Counted from the stretch's first letter, positions 46,731-62,702 are shown. The stretch: 64,000 nucleotides of DNA from Setaria digitata (GCA_003640385.1 RCAB01000016.1:328224-392223), one strand, 5' to 3'. Translations and numbers: made by a program. Notes: generated by a model not told the origin, from the letters alone.

Positions 46731-47722
46731 ATGAAAATATGATGTTGGGAGAAATGGGAACAGGATAAAACGGATATATTTATCAGTCGGTCGATGAAAT
46801 CAGTGATAGTTCGTCATTTTTAAATCAATAGTTTTAATAGAATTTTTTCTATTCGTCATACATTTCCTTAAAGTATTTTTTTTTTTTTTTTTTTTCATTT
46901 TCTGATAGTATCGAATAAATAAAATTTATTGAATAAGTGAAACAAACAAATAGAAAAGAAAAAGATTGATTGAAAGATTTAGGAATTACAATGACAGATT
47001 GGAAAGCAAAAAAAAATTTTTCCCACTATTTATAATAAATTGCTTAATTTCTACTTTATTTTTCCTGGTACAAAACATATTACTGATATTTAACATAATT
47101 GCAAATAATAATAGCATCGCTAGGAAAAAAGGTACTTATTTGTTACTTTTTAATTAAGTATAAATAATTGTGGTTCATTCATTATTCACCGACTTTTTTC
47201 CTTGCAGTTTTACTTATCATTTAATATTTGTTGGTCTTATTATTATCATCATTATCAGCGTTAGCTAAAATGAATAATTTCGAAAATAATATAGAATTTT
47301 ATCTAGGCATACTTGTATGATTTAAAATTAGTCGATTAAAATTAATGATGAATAAGTAGATTGATACTGTTAACGAATCACTAGACAATCAAAATTCTGA
47401 AAAATGATAGTGATAATTATGATACATTAGAATAATAGACGATAAAAGAATGGACAAATTAATAATTATTAATCTTTTTAGCGTGGTAAATGTTGGTGGA
47501 ATAGAGAACGACCTCCAAACAAAAAAGGAGGAAAAAGCAATAATAATATGACATAATGGAAAACCGTTGAACTCATTCTTTTATTCAGGCACTCATCCCC
47601 ATCAGACAAAACTGATTAGCATTAATACGTTCCGGTTTTCATCCTTTTACGTCCAATTTTTATCATTCACAAAAATACTAAAAGAGTACGAGGAAAAATT
47701 TGCTCTAAAATATATTACTGAA
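46731..47722. other. Non-coding AT-rich stretch
   Basis: A poly-T run lies near 46880. A 72-codon plus-strand ORF (47567-47785, ending in KKEEPEEWYYFNF) overlaps the right edge and the duplicated segment. It has no splice or start support and is left unassigned. Confidence 0.4.
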
Positions 47723-49912
<2,190 letters not shown>

Positions 49913-50030
49913 AACAGTAGCAGCAGTAGAAACAGTAGCACAGTAGCAGTAGCAGCAGGAGAAACAGTAGCACAGTAGCAGTAGCAGCAGGAGAAACAGT
50001 AGCACAGTAGCAGTAGCAGCAGGAGAAGGA
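49913..50030. repeat. CAG/TAG-rich minisatellite, 32-bp unit
   Basis: The unit CAGTAGCACAGTAGCAGTAG... begins at 49933, 49965 and 49997, exactly 32 bases apart, with a partial copy before. The unit is itself built of CAG and TAG triplets with a GGAGAAA end. Minus-strand ORFs here (Leu/Cys/Tyr repeats) are by-products of the repeat. Confidence 0.85.
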
Positions 50031-52220
50031 GGAGAGGTGAAGGATGGACAACGGGCGGCAATCAAGAAATGCCAGGAAAGAGGAGGAAGACAGTGAAGGA
50101 GGGATGAAAAACGAAGAATATGAGAAATTTGTGAAATTTCAAAAATTTTTCACGTATAAATTATTAAATCGAGTTTGTTTAAATTCCTTTTTCCTTTTTT
50201 TTTTGTTTCTTTGTATATTTTTTTGCTCGAACGTCTCTTGTTGCTTCCTTTTCATCGGTTTATTTATTTATTTATTTATTTTTTTACCGATCAATTTAGA
50301 TACTTATCAATAAATTTTAAATATTGGGTTAATTGTACCTTTTTTTTATTTTTTTAATTTCTTATAAAGGGATAATTCAGTGGATTCTCCTACGAAAGGA
50401 GAAATCACAATTTTGATAATTTTAATAGAAGAACAATAAACTATTTCTGTTTGCTTTCGTCCTCTCTTCATCTCCCAAAAAAAAAAGAAAAAAAAGAGAA
50501 CGAAAAAATAAGCAAATAATTTTATTGTTCTTCGGAACAATGACTAGTGTAGATAAATAATTACATGCACCATTAAATAAATGGCTAAAATTAAATAACA
50601 ATAAGTGAATGAAATAATTTAACAAAATATCTTCCATTATCTGTTTCAAATGATATTTATAACCTACAAAACCGGACATATTTCAATAATGTCTTCTGCT
50701 TCAAATTAAAATAATTTCCAGTTATTCGTCTATCATTTCAAATAAGAAACGAGGAAATAAAAAAGTTGAAAAAGTGAAAAATTAACGGATTAGATGCGAA
50801 ATAACGCTTATCACTTCAAATGACATTATCATCTAACATCAAAATGGAGAACAACAACTAACTCTGATAGTATCTTCGACATGAAAAAAAAGGTGCTTTA
50901 AAAAAAAAAAAAAAAAAAAAAAGAAAGTGACTTTTTTTTTTTTTTTTATAAATGAGTAGTTTTAGATAGTGCGGTACAACGGAAGAGTAGGAAAAGAAAT
51001 AAAATGAGCAAATAGTTGAAATTCATAAGATAAGAACATTTAGTCAAAAAATTAACTCTTAAAAAAAATAGCTCATCGAAAGCATAAAAGCGTATGCTAG
51101 TTAGTATAGAATACCATCTATTTCAAAATTTCCTCTTTATCGTTTTTCTTTCCATATTAAGTATTATTAATTTATAAATTATTTCATTATTTACAGCATT
51201 ACACTTTTTAATTATGAATTCTTTTTTCTTCAAGCATTAAAAAAAAAAATTAATGGTAAGAAGTAAAAAAAAAATTCCATTTTTAATTGCTTTTATTATC
51301 AAAGCTTGTTAAAATTTAAAATTAAATTATCTTATGAAATATGCAAAAGCTGAATTATCGACTTTTCCATTCATTTAAGGTTTTAATTATTAGAAAAGAA
51401 GAAAACGGAAAAATTATATGATACCAACTGGTAAGAAAATAATGAATCGGAAAGTTTTCAATACATCAGTTACTATTGCGAATGATAAAGATAGCATTTG
51501 TGATATGTCAAGATTGTTAATTTATCACTATAGCGGTTGTCTGCAAAAGGAAAAACGAACCGTGGTATATGTTTATCACCGAAGCAAATTAGTTGTTTAA
51601 AAAAAAAAAAAAAAAAAGGAAAAAAAGTTAGGAATATTACGCGAAGTTAACTATCGGCAATTTTTTTGACTCTGCTCTTTTTAAATTAAATATAAGAAAT
51701 ATTAAACATTTCAGATAAAATTTTTTAACAGGATAAGAATAATAGAAAAATTAGGAAAATGTTTGCAATTTTTTTTTCTTTAAATTGTAAAAAAAATGAG
51801 AATTTGTTGTTGAATATCTTTGATATCAATTAAAATATTTGTTTATAGATTATCAAACATTTTCTTGATATCTGAAATATTTGAATTATAAAACAGTTTT
51901 AAATGTTAAGCAATCGAAAAGAAAGGACAAATATTTCTACATATAGTATCTGGATTGCAAAAATTAAGATAAATAAGTTTAAATTCTCCCGAAACAATTT
52001 AGCTGTCAAAAAAACTGCTTATCACGAATTAATCGTCTTTCCATTAAAATTCTTTGCAACATTCCAATTATGCGGTTTAATGACAAATACAAAGTCTTAG
52101 TAAAATAATTAACACACTAATTGACCAAGGACTTTTAATTTAAAAAAATTCAAAAAATCAATGAACCAAAAATTAATACACTAATTTTAATTAAAAAATC
52201 AAGGAAGCAAATTTTATGCG

Positions 52221-52224
<4 letters not shown>
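50031..52224. other. Non-coding stretch
   Basis: Poly-A/T runs dominate. A 60-codon plus-strand ORF at 51418-51600 (MIPTGKKIMNRKVF...) is not supported by neighbours. A TTTA microsatellite lies near 50260. Confidence 0.4.
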
Positions 52225-52262
<38 letters not shown>

Positions 52263-52336
52263 ATTTTATATATATATATAATATATACGATTTTATATAT
52301 ATATATATAATATATATATATGTATATATATATAAT
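52225..52336. repeat. Compound (AT)n array
   Basis: AT runs interrupted by TTTTATAT and CGATTTTATAT blocks that recur two or three times. It is the longest AT-dinucleotide block in the window. Confidence 0.85.
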
Positions 52337-53774
52337 ACTAGAATTAGAAGCATTGATGAACCGATAGCGGTAGTGAACATATTTATATTGCATATGTGGG
52401 AAAATTACCTCGTTGAAGAAATTTTCCATTTGTTAAAGGAACTACTTTTTTGGAAAGGAAAAAGAAAGTGAAAACGCAAATTCAAAAAGTTTTCATTTGA
52501 TAACTGATAAACGTATGAAAGCGGCAAGAAAAAGAATAAGCATGCTTGATAATTTTTAACACGAAAAATCTGTTATTTAGATGGTAAAATGTACGAGAAT
52601 AAAATAATGTTTAAATTTAAAAGAAAAGTATCGGTAGCTTTTCTTCTTTTTGGTCAAGTTTTCACTGAATTGTATTTTACGACCTATTTATCAGTCAGCA
52701 ATGTTTCACACCCACTTTTACAGACCTTTTTAATAAGAGAAAGGAAATATAATTGAAAAAAAAAAAAAAAAAAAGAGAAAGTTGATGTTGAATTTGGCTA
52801 TTGAAATTTTTCTTTCTTTTTTCATGCAAATGTACGGCGTCCTCATGTCTCTTTTTTCGTTTTATTCAACATCTTTCATTTTTGCACCTCTTTATTTTCA
52901 TTCATTCATTCAGTTCTTTGATTAGTTTAAAAATCATCTAATAAACTGTTTACTGCTAATTGCTGAAAGGAAAATAATTGTGCAGAGTGATAGTTTGTTC
53001 TTAATAAAAATGATTGCTTGAGGATTTATGTAGATTTGAGTTTAATTTCAATAAGCAGTGATAATTTTAGGCATGAAATTTATTAGCAAGTAATTAAATT
53101 ATTTAGATGTTGTAGCTGGAAAATATTTCTTTACTTTTAGAAATATTAGTTTTAAACATTTGGTCGCTATCATTTTCATCAATATTAAATTTGGAAGTGT
53201 TTGACATTACAGTTTCTTTTCCGGAAATCGGTGTCAATTATTATTTTGATTGATATGCAGCTACCTGATAATCTTGGATCATACCACGATAAATCACTGA
53301 TAAAGTTTGATAATTTTACGAATTGCCGGAAGTGTATGTCAGAATTTTGATGCTGTCAAAATGCAATAATAATTAATTTATATTGCGACTTTGTCGTTAC
53401 GCATTAAAGGACTTTTTCATTTTTTTTACAACTTTCAATTTAGGAAAGTTTGAATTTCTCCAGTCAGTTTTCAAATTATAATTATAAAAATAATTTAAAA
53501 TGCAAGAAGATGATAACGTTTTACAATTATCAATTTTATGGGATCAGTAGCATAATCGAAAATGAAGCATTTCTTAATAGGTCTGACATGTGTTTCTCGA
53601 AAATCTTTCCCTTTACCTTTGTAATAGTTAATTCAATTCACATGGCAATAAAGTACCGGTATTTTATCATCTTCCTGTATTTTAAATTATGTTTATAATT
53701 ATTGATAAACATGATTTCATCATCCTACTAAAAAATATTTCCCTTTCGAATCATATGACATGCAAATACTTTAG
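52337..53774. other. Non-coding AT-rich stretch
   Basis: No convincing exon. The 82-codon plus-strand ORF at 53450-53698 lacks splice support. Confidence 0.35.
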
Positions 53775-53929
53775 CGAATTCCACATATCATCAATTCAAG
53801 GCCTTCCGAAATGTATTTCGGACAGATGTACCAATCGAACATCGTCGTTACACCGGAATTAATATATGCGAACGGTTTCAAACCGGAACAGTTGATCTCC
53901 TAGCAAAATTGTTCAATTCGAAAAAATAA
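53775..53929 (+). CDS. Candidate terminal exon of an unidentified gene
   Basis: After an acceptor ACTTTAG the plus strand is open for 50 codons (two bases, then NSTYHQFKAF ... DVPIEHRRYTGINICERF ... LLAKLFNSKK) to TAA at 53927, where overlapping AATAAA hexamers begin. Composition is more balanced than the flanks. A second plus-strand frame (SRPSEMYFGQ ... TPELIYANGF, stop at 53903) and a minus-strand frame are open over nearly the same span, so strand and frame are uncertain. I do not recognise the protein, and no upstream exons were found. Confidence 0.35.
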
Positions 53930-53938
53930 ATAAATAAA

Positions 53939-55480
53939 TTCGTTCTAAAAACACTTCAAATTTCATTTTGCTGACAAGTTTTTACGCAGAATGTACTCCA
54001 TCAGACACTGCTGCTATATAATGTAAGAATAACAATTAATAGATTGTCCTCAGCATCGAATTCCTGAATTTCCGCCTTAATACAATTAATGAAATTCAAT
54101 GTGATACAAACAATAGCAATTTTTCAAATAAAAATCACATAAACTTCAAATTACTACAATTCTAAGTTTAAAACAATCACAGAAATGCAACCTATTTCGA
54201 AATAATTTCAGCACTTTTTTTTTACTATCCATAATTCTAATGCAATATATTGATATACCATGAAACTGATAGGGCAACTTTTGCAAATTATTTATTTCAA
54301 ACTTGTTTGTAATTAGATTCAAGAACTAAACAAACAAATATACCAATAACTTAAAGTTGAGATTTCCGTTTACCAACAAATAATTTTGCAAGGAGTATGA
54401 GTGGAATGTAATGGAATGTAGCCATAACAATCTGTCCTTAAAAATAATTTTTATCTTCTTCAGATCGTATCGATATTTGTCCTTGAGTATTGATGAACCC
54501 GACTGAAGTGCTGCTGCATGACAGTGGATATGAAAAGTAGCATAAAAAGTTTGCGACACTTAAAATGAATCTATTCATCTATCTATCCATCGTTCACCAC
54601 TTCATCTATCAAACACAGAAGACCTCTTTCATCTACCTTCGCAGTTCTTCTCGCCTTTTTGGTCCTCTAGAAGAGAATAGTTACAAGGTATTTCAAGTAT
54701 AGTCACATATCTCTCTGTTAGCCTAAAAAATAAATTCTTTTTTTTTTAAATTTCTTGCTGATCATTTATGGACTGCTTCCTTTTTTTCTAGTATGTTGCA
54801 TATTTTTTTTATTTTTTTCTTGGACGAAATAAAAAATAAATAAAAATGGTCTAAAATACAATGCTAAAATTTCAAATGTCTCAGGAATACATTCTGCATA
54901 AATCATTTTCGATACAGAAGGTAGAGGAAAAGAATCATGATGGATTTCATTGCAGTATGAAGGAAAAAAAGGAGAAATTACGCACATAAATATGATTTAT
55001 CATATCGGATTATCATTATCACCAAACTGCATTTATAACGAAATCATCATGATAGTATTCTTTTCTATCATGTGATTTAGAGTTTTATTCTGAAAAATTT
55101 CATTTCAGCATATTGAGATCATCACTCTACAAAACTATCTAATATTTAATATGATGATAAAAAAATATCGTTGCAAAAAAGAGAAATTTTATGAAGATTC
55201 GAAAAATTTTATCATATCAAATTAGATTACATTTATTGAGAGCCTTATTTTACTGATTTTTGCTAAATTATTGGTAAGTTTTTGCTCCACAATTAAATCA
55301 GTTGCTATAAAAAAATAAAAAAAAAAAAACAGAAATTTGAGACAATTACTGGAAAAAAAATTATAAAATTATTCACAAATTTTGATAAAAGTTTCAGTTT
55401 GAAATTATTGCCTTCTTCGGTCAGCCAAATATATAACTAATTGTAATTCTGTGAAGAAGTTGAACAAATGATCGACTTAC
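53939..55480. other. Mostly non-coding stretch with weak exon-like pieces
   Basis: Minus-strand frames at 54766-54987 (with PLPSVSKMIYAECIPETFE) and 54480-54559 read like protein, but I could not connect them by matching splice phases. A TCTA/TCCA-rich segment lies near 54570-54600. Confidence 0.3.
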
Positions 55481-55628
55481 ATTCATGCAATTGTCGTTGT
55501 ATTAAATTATACTGTAACTGATCGAAATGCTCCAAACAAAATGTTTCAATAATCCAATATCCAAATTGAACAAACAATGATCCACTATAGGCCATTAAAA
55601 ATAACATATAACAGATAGTGTTCAGCAT
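55481..55628 (-). CDS. Candidate exon of an unidentified membrane protein
   Basis: Minus-strand ATG at 55628 opens 49 codons to a perfect donor GAAT|GTAAGT after 55481. Hydrophobic residues (TICYMLFLMAYSGSLFVQFGYW) suggest a membrane segment, followed by a more polar end (LQYNLIQRQLHE). An acceptor-like AATAACAG lies three bases before the ATG, which could be a spliced-leader site. The next exon was not found. Confidence 0.35.
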
Positions 55629-57076
55629 TATCTGTTATTCCGGAAAAATCTTGATCTCGAAATTCCTTATTTATTTATGTTTTTTTTTTTTCTTTTTTTG
55701 TTTTATATCACACATACAATCATTAGTTCGAAATTGATCGCGAAATAGTAATCACTGCAATTAAAATGAATGATTTTTATTAAAAAAAAAAAAACAAAAA
55801 ACGAAAAAAGAAAAAGAAAAATTGTGAAAAAAAAAAAAAAAAAAAAAAAAAAAAGAAAAAAACTAAAAGCAAACAAAAAATATACGCTGATTTTGTAATA
55901 AATATTCATTCATTTGCTAAACATTTAATTTTTTTTCATCATATAAATAGAACTTCGACAGAAAAAAAAAAAAATCAGACCTGTTCAATTTATGCAGGAT
56001 TCATAAATGCTTTCTTTTTCGATATCAATTTTTGTTTTTCTTATTTACTGATATTCTTTTCGGTTATTTCTCATCCAAATAATCAAAATCATTCAAACTG
56101 TGTATCGTAATAATGAAATGTATGTGAAACGAACTGCAAAACGAAACATTTTCAATTTTTCACTGAACATTATTTAATGCTTGTCATTGAATAGCAGTAT
56201 TATCGGTTCGCTAATAATCATAATCATAATCATTATTTAATTAATTAACGCTATCAGTATTTGATAACAGTATTAAACAACTGTGAAAAAAAAAAGGAAC
56301 GATAATTTGACCAGAAAAATTTAATTGAATCATGAGAAATAAAAGGAAAATAAACATAATCATTTTTTGGAATAAATTAATCGTTGGTTACAAAGCAATT
56401 CCCCAGGATTTTAACTAACGATCAAATTCAAAGAAAGCAAAAATTTTGATTTTAATAGAAAATAATAACAACTGTATGATGGATAATTACCTCGCTAAAT
56501 TTTAATGTTAAATCAATCAATGTGACTTCAAAACATTTGCTCGCAACATGTGCTGTAGATTATACTAACAACCTAAATTTTTATCAATAAAATTGTCTTT
56601 TTTAAAAAAGAAAGAGACAAACAAAGACAAAAGAAAAAAAATTAATTTCTAGCTTTTGTCAAGTTCAAAAAGTTCACTGGTCTACCAAGTTTTTAAAATT
56701 AGTTCTATGAGTTGCAATTAGAAATAAATAATTTGCGCTACAATATTTTTACATCTGTAATAATATTAAGATTTTGCTATCTTCAATTATCTATTCTCAG
56801 TTCCTTCCTTTTGTTTCAAATTAAAGAAAACTGTAATTACCTGACGAAAATTTCCCAATTTTCATCTAAGAAGAAAAGAAGTTGTAAACCACAATTTATC
56901 CGTGACATTTCTTATGATAAGAAACAAAAACTTCACTGAACTAAAACAACTACCAATAATTTTTTCTTAATTAAACCTTCGTTTTCAGTTCTTTTTTTTT
57001 TTGCCCAATTTAAAAGTATTGAATATGAAATAAAAAATGAAAGAAAAATTGATTCTGACATTGAAAATATAAAACT
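55629..57076. other. Non-coding AT-rich stretch
   Basis: Poly-A and poly-T runs (for example 55827-55854) and scattered ATAATC repeats; no exon supported. Confidence 0.4.
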
Positions 57077-57489
57077 ATGAAGTTTTAAAATTAATTAAAA
57101 TAACGAAAAAAAAAAGAAACAGGAATGAAAAAGAAAAAAAAAAGAGAGAATGAAGAAAACCATAAAAATAATTTAGTAATGAAAACGGTGTCGCCGATTG
57201 AAACGAATGCACCAACACTGTTTTCTTTCTATTCGATCAACCAGTCAAAACTAGCCAAGCAAATTAACCAAACCAGCAACCAATAAAACCGATCATCCAA
57301 TTATGAAATTTTAAAAAATGATTAAAATAACGGAAAAAAAAACAATGAAGCAAAAACGAAAATGAAGAGAAGAGAGAATGAAGAAAACCATAACAATTTG
57401 GTAATGCAAACGGTGTCGTCGATTCAAACGACTACACCAACAGCTTTTCTTTCTTCTTCAGACAAACTTCTTTCAATTCGATCAACCAA
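57077..57489. repeat. Diverged tandem duplication, period about 228 bp
   Basis: Copy 1 (57077-57243) and copy 2 (57302-57489) share, in order, TATGAARTTTTAAAA, TTAAAATAACG, GAGAGAATGAAGAAAACCATA, AACGGTGTCGYCGATT and TTCGATCAACCA. GAGAGAATG starts at 57144 and 57372. Copies differ by point changes and small indels, so the duplication is not recent. Confidence 0.75.
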
Positions 57490-57595
57490 TCAACCAAACT
57501 AAAACCGACAAAATCAATCAACCAACCAACCAACCAACGAAACCAATCAACCAATGGAACCAACCAACGAAAACAATCAACCAAGCAAACCAACC
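57490..57595. repeat. (AACC)n-type repeat
   Basis: ACCAACCAACCAACCAACG followed by degenerate CAATCAACCA and CCAACGAAA units; it also invades the spacer between the two 228-bp copies. Confidence 0.7.
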
Positions 57596-57849
57596 TTTTA
57601 TTAAATCATTGTCACTTTGTTGAAGAATTTCATTTAACGGTGAACCAACAACCCAACATCAACTACTTACAATGGAATTTAACCGGTATAAAATTTATCT
57701 TTTTCTTCTTCTCTCTTCTTTCCACCTTTCTTCGTCTCTTTTTTTTATCTTTTTTCTAGTCTTTGTATTTTGTACAAATCCTTCGACAAATATTTCGGAA
57801 GGGAAAAGAACGAAGAAATAAAGGAGCAATTTTATAGTAGGAAAAAATT

Positions 57850-57903
57850 TATGTATATATATATAAATATATATTTACATATATATANTATATACATATA
57901 TGT
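57850..57903. repeat. Palindromic AT/ATAC microsatellite with an N
   Basis: TATGTATATATATATAA ... TATATACATATATGTC with N at 57888; both halves are near reverse complements. Confidence 0.65.
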
Positions 57904-60900
57904 CAAGTGAAATTGTTCGATAGCACTTTGTTTATTCATATTTCTCCTCTTTTTAACACATTTCATTCGTTTCTGGTTAACAGTAATTTCGTGTAAAATT
58001 ACTATGAAATATGAAATCATTGCAAAAGATTTGATGAGCAAATTGAAAGGAACTAAAAATTTTTAGCTTTTATAAATTAACCTTTTAAATATCATGTAAC
58101 ATTTTGATTTTTTGCAAAAATTCAATTTTCAATTCAATCACTTATAGTGACAGTAAAAATTAATAATAATATTAATAATAATAATAATGAATTATAAACT
58201 GCTATAATTGCAATTGTAATAGTTATAATATTAAAATATAGTAAATGTTGATAATAATAATGACGTTGAATAGTGTTATTGTTGTTACTTGATCCCGTAA
58301 TTCAACAATTGCTGTGATCAACTTACTCTTCTCGATTCTTTTTAAATAAGCCACATTAGCCGAGAAATATGCGATGGATTTTGTTTACACCTTTTCAAAC
58401 TTGCATTTCATCACTTTGGACATGAAAATAAATCTTGTTCATACTGAATTCATTTCTTGTTTTTCTCTCGAACTTAACAGCATACATTCCTATTGGAAAA
58501 GATACCTATCAGCGGAAGCAATCATCCTCTATCAGTTAGTAACGTTGCAGGATTGAACTGGATAATATATATAGATTCTTTTTCTTTTTAGAATGACTGA
58601 AAGTAAAAGTTTTCCATTCGTGAAATGGTGAATAATTCAATAATTTAGTTCATCGTTCTTCTCTTTCCTCATTCTTTTGCTTTATTTTTCACTCATTATC
58701 CATCCATTGGTGAATATGTTAATATTAAATTATTGCTTTTTTATTTGATTTTTAATGAGTTCTTATTCTTTGCTTTGTTGTTTTCGATTTTATTTCATTT
58801 CGCTAGTTTAATAAATTGATATCATGAAAAATCATTCAATTTAGTACATATGCTGATTTTATAGAGCGTCTTTTTTTTTTTTTTTTTGTTTTCTAATTTC
58901 TTTCCTTTTTATTCATATTTATTTTTAAGAATTTATTCCAGCAGTATTTTTGATAATAGTTAAAATAAAAATTTTTTTTTGTGTTTCTCAGATGAATTAT
59001 AAACTTTTTTTTCTTTTATTTTATTTTGTTGCAATGAATAAATAAATCTGTTTTTTGTGTTCACTTTAGGAAGTTACTATCTAAAATAGAAAGGCCATCA
59101 TAATTAGATGCTAATGATTTTCTTACTGCGCTAGCATTTTACATTATTTGTGCAGATGTTAGTGTCCTGTTCTTTTCTTATCTGCTTTGCAAATTTCAAA
59201 TTATTCCTTTTCGCTTTTTTATTGTATACTCTTACTAGGTTTTTTTTTTGCAATGTATCGCGATTGCATTTAGTAAAATGAAACTGGGCCAAAAAGCAAG
59301 CAGAGAATGAACTCATCATCAGGCTGTTGAAATATTTGTGAAATCACGAGATATGACGATATTTCAATTGTAACTGATTTGAAAAAGTTTAGAAAATCTC
59401 AGATTTTGTTATGTTATTCTGACTAGATGATTTTAAAATAGAATATTGTTTTAGTGAATTCCGGTTAATAATGCTTTATTTTTCGAAAAATCATCTGCTA
59501 TAAATTGTTTAATTTTAATCATGCATTTTTAATTTAATATTTGCCAATCGTTTTTTGATTAATTTTGAGCTGCTAATAAGAATTTCTTAACTACATTGAA
59601 AAAAAAAAAAAAAAATAGATGGTTTTTCATTACTGAAAACATCAAGCTTATTACCAAACTGTCCTTATATTTCAACTTATGCAATTTAATAAAAGACGAA
59701 GCCTGATTTATTTTTTCCTTCAAATCAAATGCTGTCACCGAAGGTAAAATCTGCTGAAACTTTAATGATTTCGAAATAATGATACCAAAAGTTTTGACAA
59801 TATTTTATCACTTTGCTGGACAAATATCTATCAGAGGGCAGTGCAACGGTTAATAGAATTTTTCAATATTTAATAATGTAAAAAAATGCCTAGCAAGAAA
59901 CTAAACTCTCAATATGCTACATTTGCAATGTGACAGATGAAGATGGATGCGGTGGATTCTTTCAATTAACTTTTAATTAATAATTAAATTATACTCATTG
60001 AAAATCAAAACACACATATGTGTAATATCGCTTTATCAAGACATGTTAGAGTTATTTCTTACTAATAAAATTTTTAAAAAGTTAATTTTTACACCTGCAA
60101 ATTATTTAATAGAGCCATTATTTATTACAAGTTACCAATTTCATCTTATTTCAAACAGTTGTTTCTAGCTCAACTTCATTTTTCTTTTCTTTTTTTTTTT
60201 TTCATTTTGTTTAAACTAAAATCAGATTAAAGGCCGCCCAATTTTGCCTATATATATATCATTTGAAATGTTTCCAAGTTCGACTTTCCCGATCTGTAAT
60301 TGATGGAAAGTCCAAACAACAAAATATCCTGCTAGCTAATTTTTCTACAATCCACATGGACGAATGAGAATCCTTCCGTAGTTCATTGACCAATTCAATA
60401 AATTTTATAGATTAAAAAAAAAAAAAAAACGGAAAATTATGTAATTCTGAAATTTTCAAATTTCAAAACAAAATACTAATAGAGAAAATCTTTTTTTTTT
60501 TTTCCGCAAGTAAACTTCAATGATTATAATAAATATAATGAACAAATAAATTATTGAAAATAATTGGTTTGAAAAAAAAAAAAAAATTAATCCTTATTGC
60601 TTATAATTTGACATTGTTGAAAATTTTTTCAACAATTAAAACATTGAAGTGGAATGAATGGTTTTAAAATTTATTTATGTACAAATTCAAAAAGAATTTC
60701 TGCGCAGATTTTAAAAATATACCTAAACACGATACAAATACATACATTCTGGATCGACACAGATGCTTTCATCCCGTAATTTTAACAACATCTTGCGAAA
60801 AGCTAAAATTCAATGGACGAAAATTTCCGTTGTACTGAACAGCTGTCAATTTCTCGATCAACTCGAGAAATTTTTCTGATTTAAAAATTTTCATCTTCCC

Positions 60901-62702
60901 CTTCTTCTTTTTCTCTGTTCTTCTTTTTTTTTTTTTCATGTTTAGCGTTTTAAGTTCTTTCATAAAATACCATTAAGAAACATTTAAGTTCTTGAACATA
61001 AAATTTCAATAATAATGACAATATATGCGGATATTTTCGTTTTTTTTTCTTGGTGTTAAATAATTTTAATAAAAAGTTTTGTGCATATTTTTATAGTTTC
61101 CTTTCCTTTTTTTTCGTTTTTTTTTTTTTTTTTTTTTCTTCAGTAAAAATACGCATTAATTTAGGAAACAATGATTTTATTTGCTGGAATGAAGTTGTAA
61201 TTTAATTACCAAGCTGTGTAATATTTTTTTCAGTACATGTTTAATTATTTATATGTTATTTAATTAAGATAGGTGAATAAATAAGTGCATCGTTGCTCAA
61301 ATATGTTACCTGATTTTTGTTATTATACTTTATCTTCTTTTTTTTTTGTCATGACTCTTTTCCTTTTTACTTTCTTTTTCTTTATGAAAATTTCAGTCAA
61401 AACTTTATTGCAATAAATTTTCATCATAAATTTTATTACAATTTTAATTGCTGCATGCAAATATGCTTTACTCAAGCTATAGTAATATTTAATTTTTAAA
61501 AATTTCTGCTATTATAAGAAATTGAATATGAACTAAAAAAAAAGTAAAAAAAAAAAAAAGAAAGAATTAAATAAGATAAAAATTATTCGGCATGTGGTTT
61601 ATTTTGAAAAATAAACGAAATAATGAGAGAACAAGGGGGGAGAGAGAGAGAGAAAACGAAAAAGAAAGGTTTCGAAAAAGTTTTGATAGTTTTCAGCTGT
61701 TGCTTCATTTTCAAAGTTTGTTTGCCCACCCACAGTCCTTTCATACTCGTTATTTTCATCCAGGCTTCTTCAACTTCTCTCATCTCATCTTGCCATCATC
61801 ATCATATCCACCTATCATCCAATCTGCTCATTATCTAAATTTTCTTAATTCTATCAATTTTTACTTGAATCATCTACTTTTTTTTTTTTTTTTTTTTTAC
61901 TAATTTTCATTTTCATTTTGTTTTTTTCTTTTTAAATTATATGATCTACGAACTTCATTGCTATCATTTTTCTAGAAAAATACCAACATAGCTATTGACA
62001 TGTTTGCAATTTTCATCCTCCTTTCTTAAATTTCTTTTTTTTTTTCTTCCCTTTACCTCCTACATCTTTCTCCTTCAACTTCCAACTATATAAATTATGA
62101 CAAAAGGAAGTGAGTAGTTCTAGTCTGTGAGACTATAATACGAATAAGTTCATTGTTAAATGTTAATTAGCCAAGCTAAATGCTACTGATAAGTGGGTAT
62201 TTGATATTGTTTACTTTTTTTTTTTTTTTTTTTCTGATCATACTGATAAAAAAGGAAAGATTTTTTCTTTTCTTCTTTTTTGATTATATAAATGGAAATG
62301 AATGAATTATATGCTGACAATCTGAAATCTTCATAACTTTAGTAAGATGAAAAAAATGTAAAAATTTCATGTTTTGCATAAATATCATAGCAATGATAGT
62401 GACTCTTTCAAGAAATGCTCCATAATTCGCTATACTTATTTATTTGCGTCAAAATATTAGTAAAAATTCGAATTTCAGCATTATTTAAGCAACGATAAAA
62501 AATGCCCTGAAGAAATTTCTTCACTAGCATTAAACCAATTAATCAAATTTTGGTAAATTAATTGGTCAGTTAAGATATTTTAAGATTTTTTCCAAGCGGA
62601 TGTGAGAATAATTAATTAAATTTAGTTAAATGATCTCAAAAATTTTTACTATTTTTTACTCTTTACAAATTCTTCTTTTCTTTTTTTTTTCTCACTTTGC
62701 AG
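57904..62702. other. Long non-coding AT-rich stretch
   Basis: No exon with both coding character and splice sites seen on either strand over about 4.8 kb. Contains ATA/ATT trinucleotide runs near 58165-58195 and many T-rich runs. Short ORFs are rich in F, L, N and K. Confidence 0.4.

Noticed and set aside
53860..53890. tRNA-like T-arm (GGTTTCAAACC)
   Set aside because: It does not fit the B-box consensus, and no matching A-box, anticodon arm or acceptor stem was seen.
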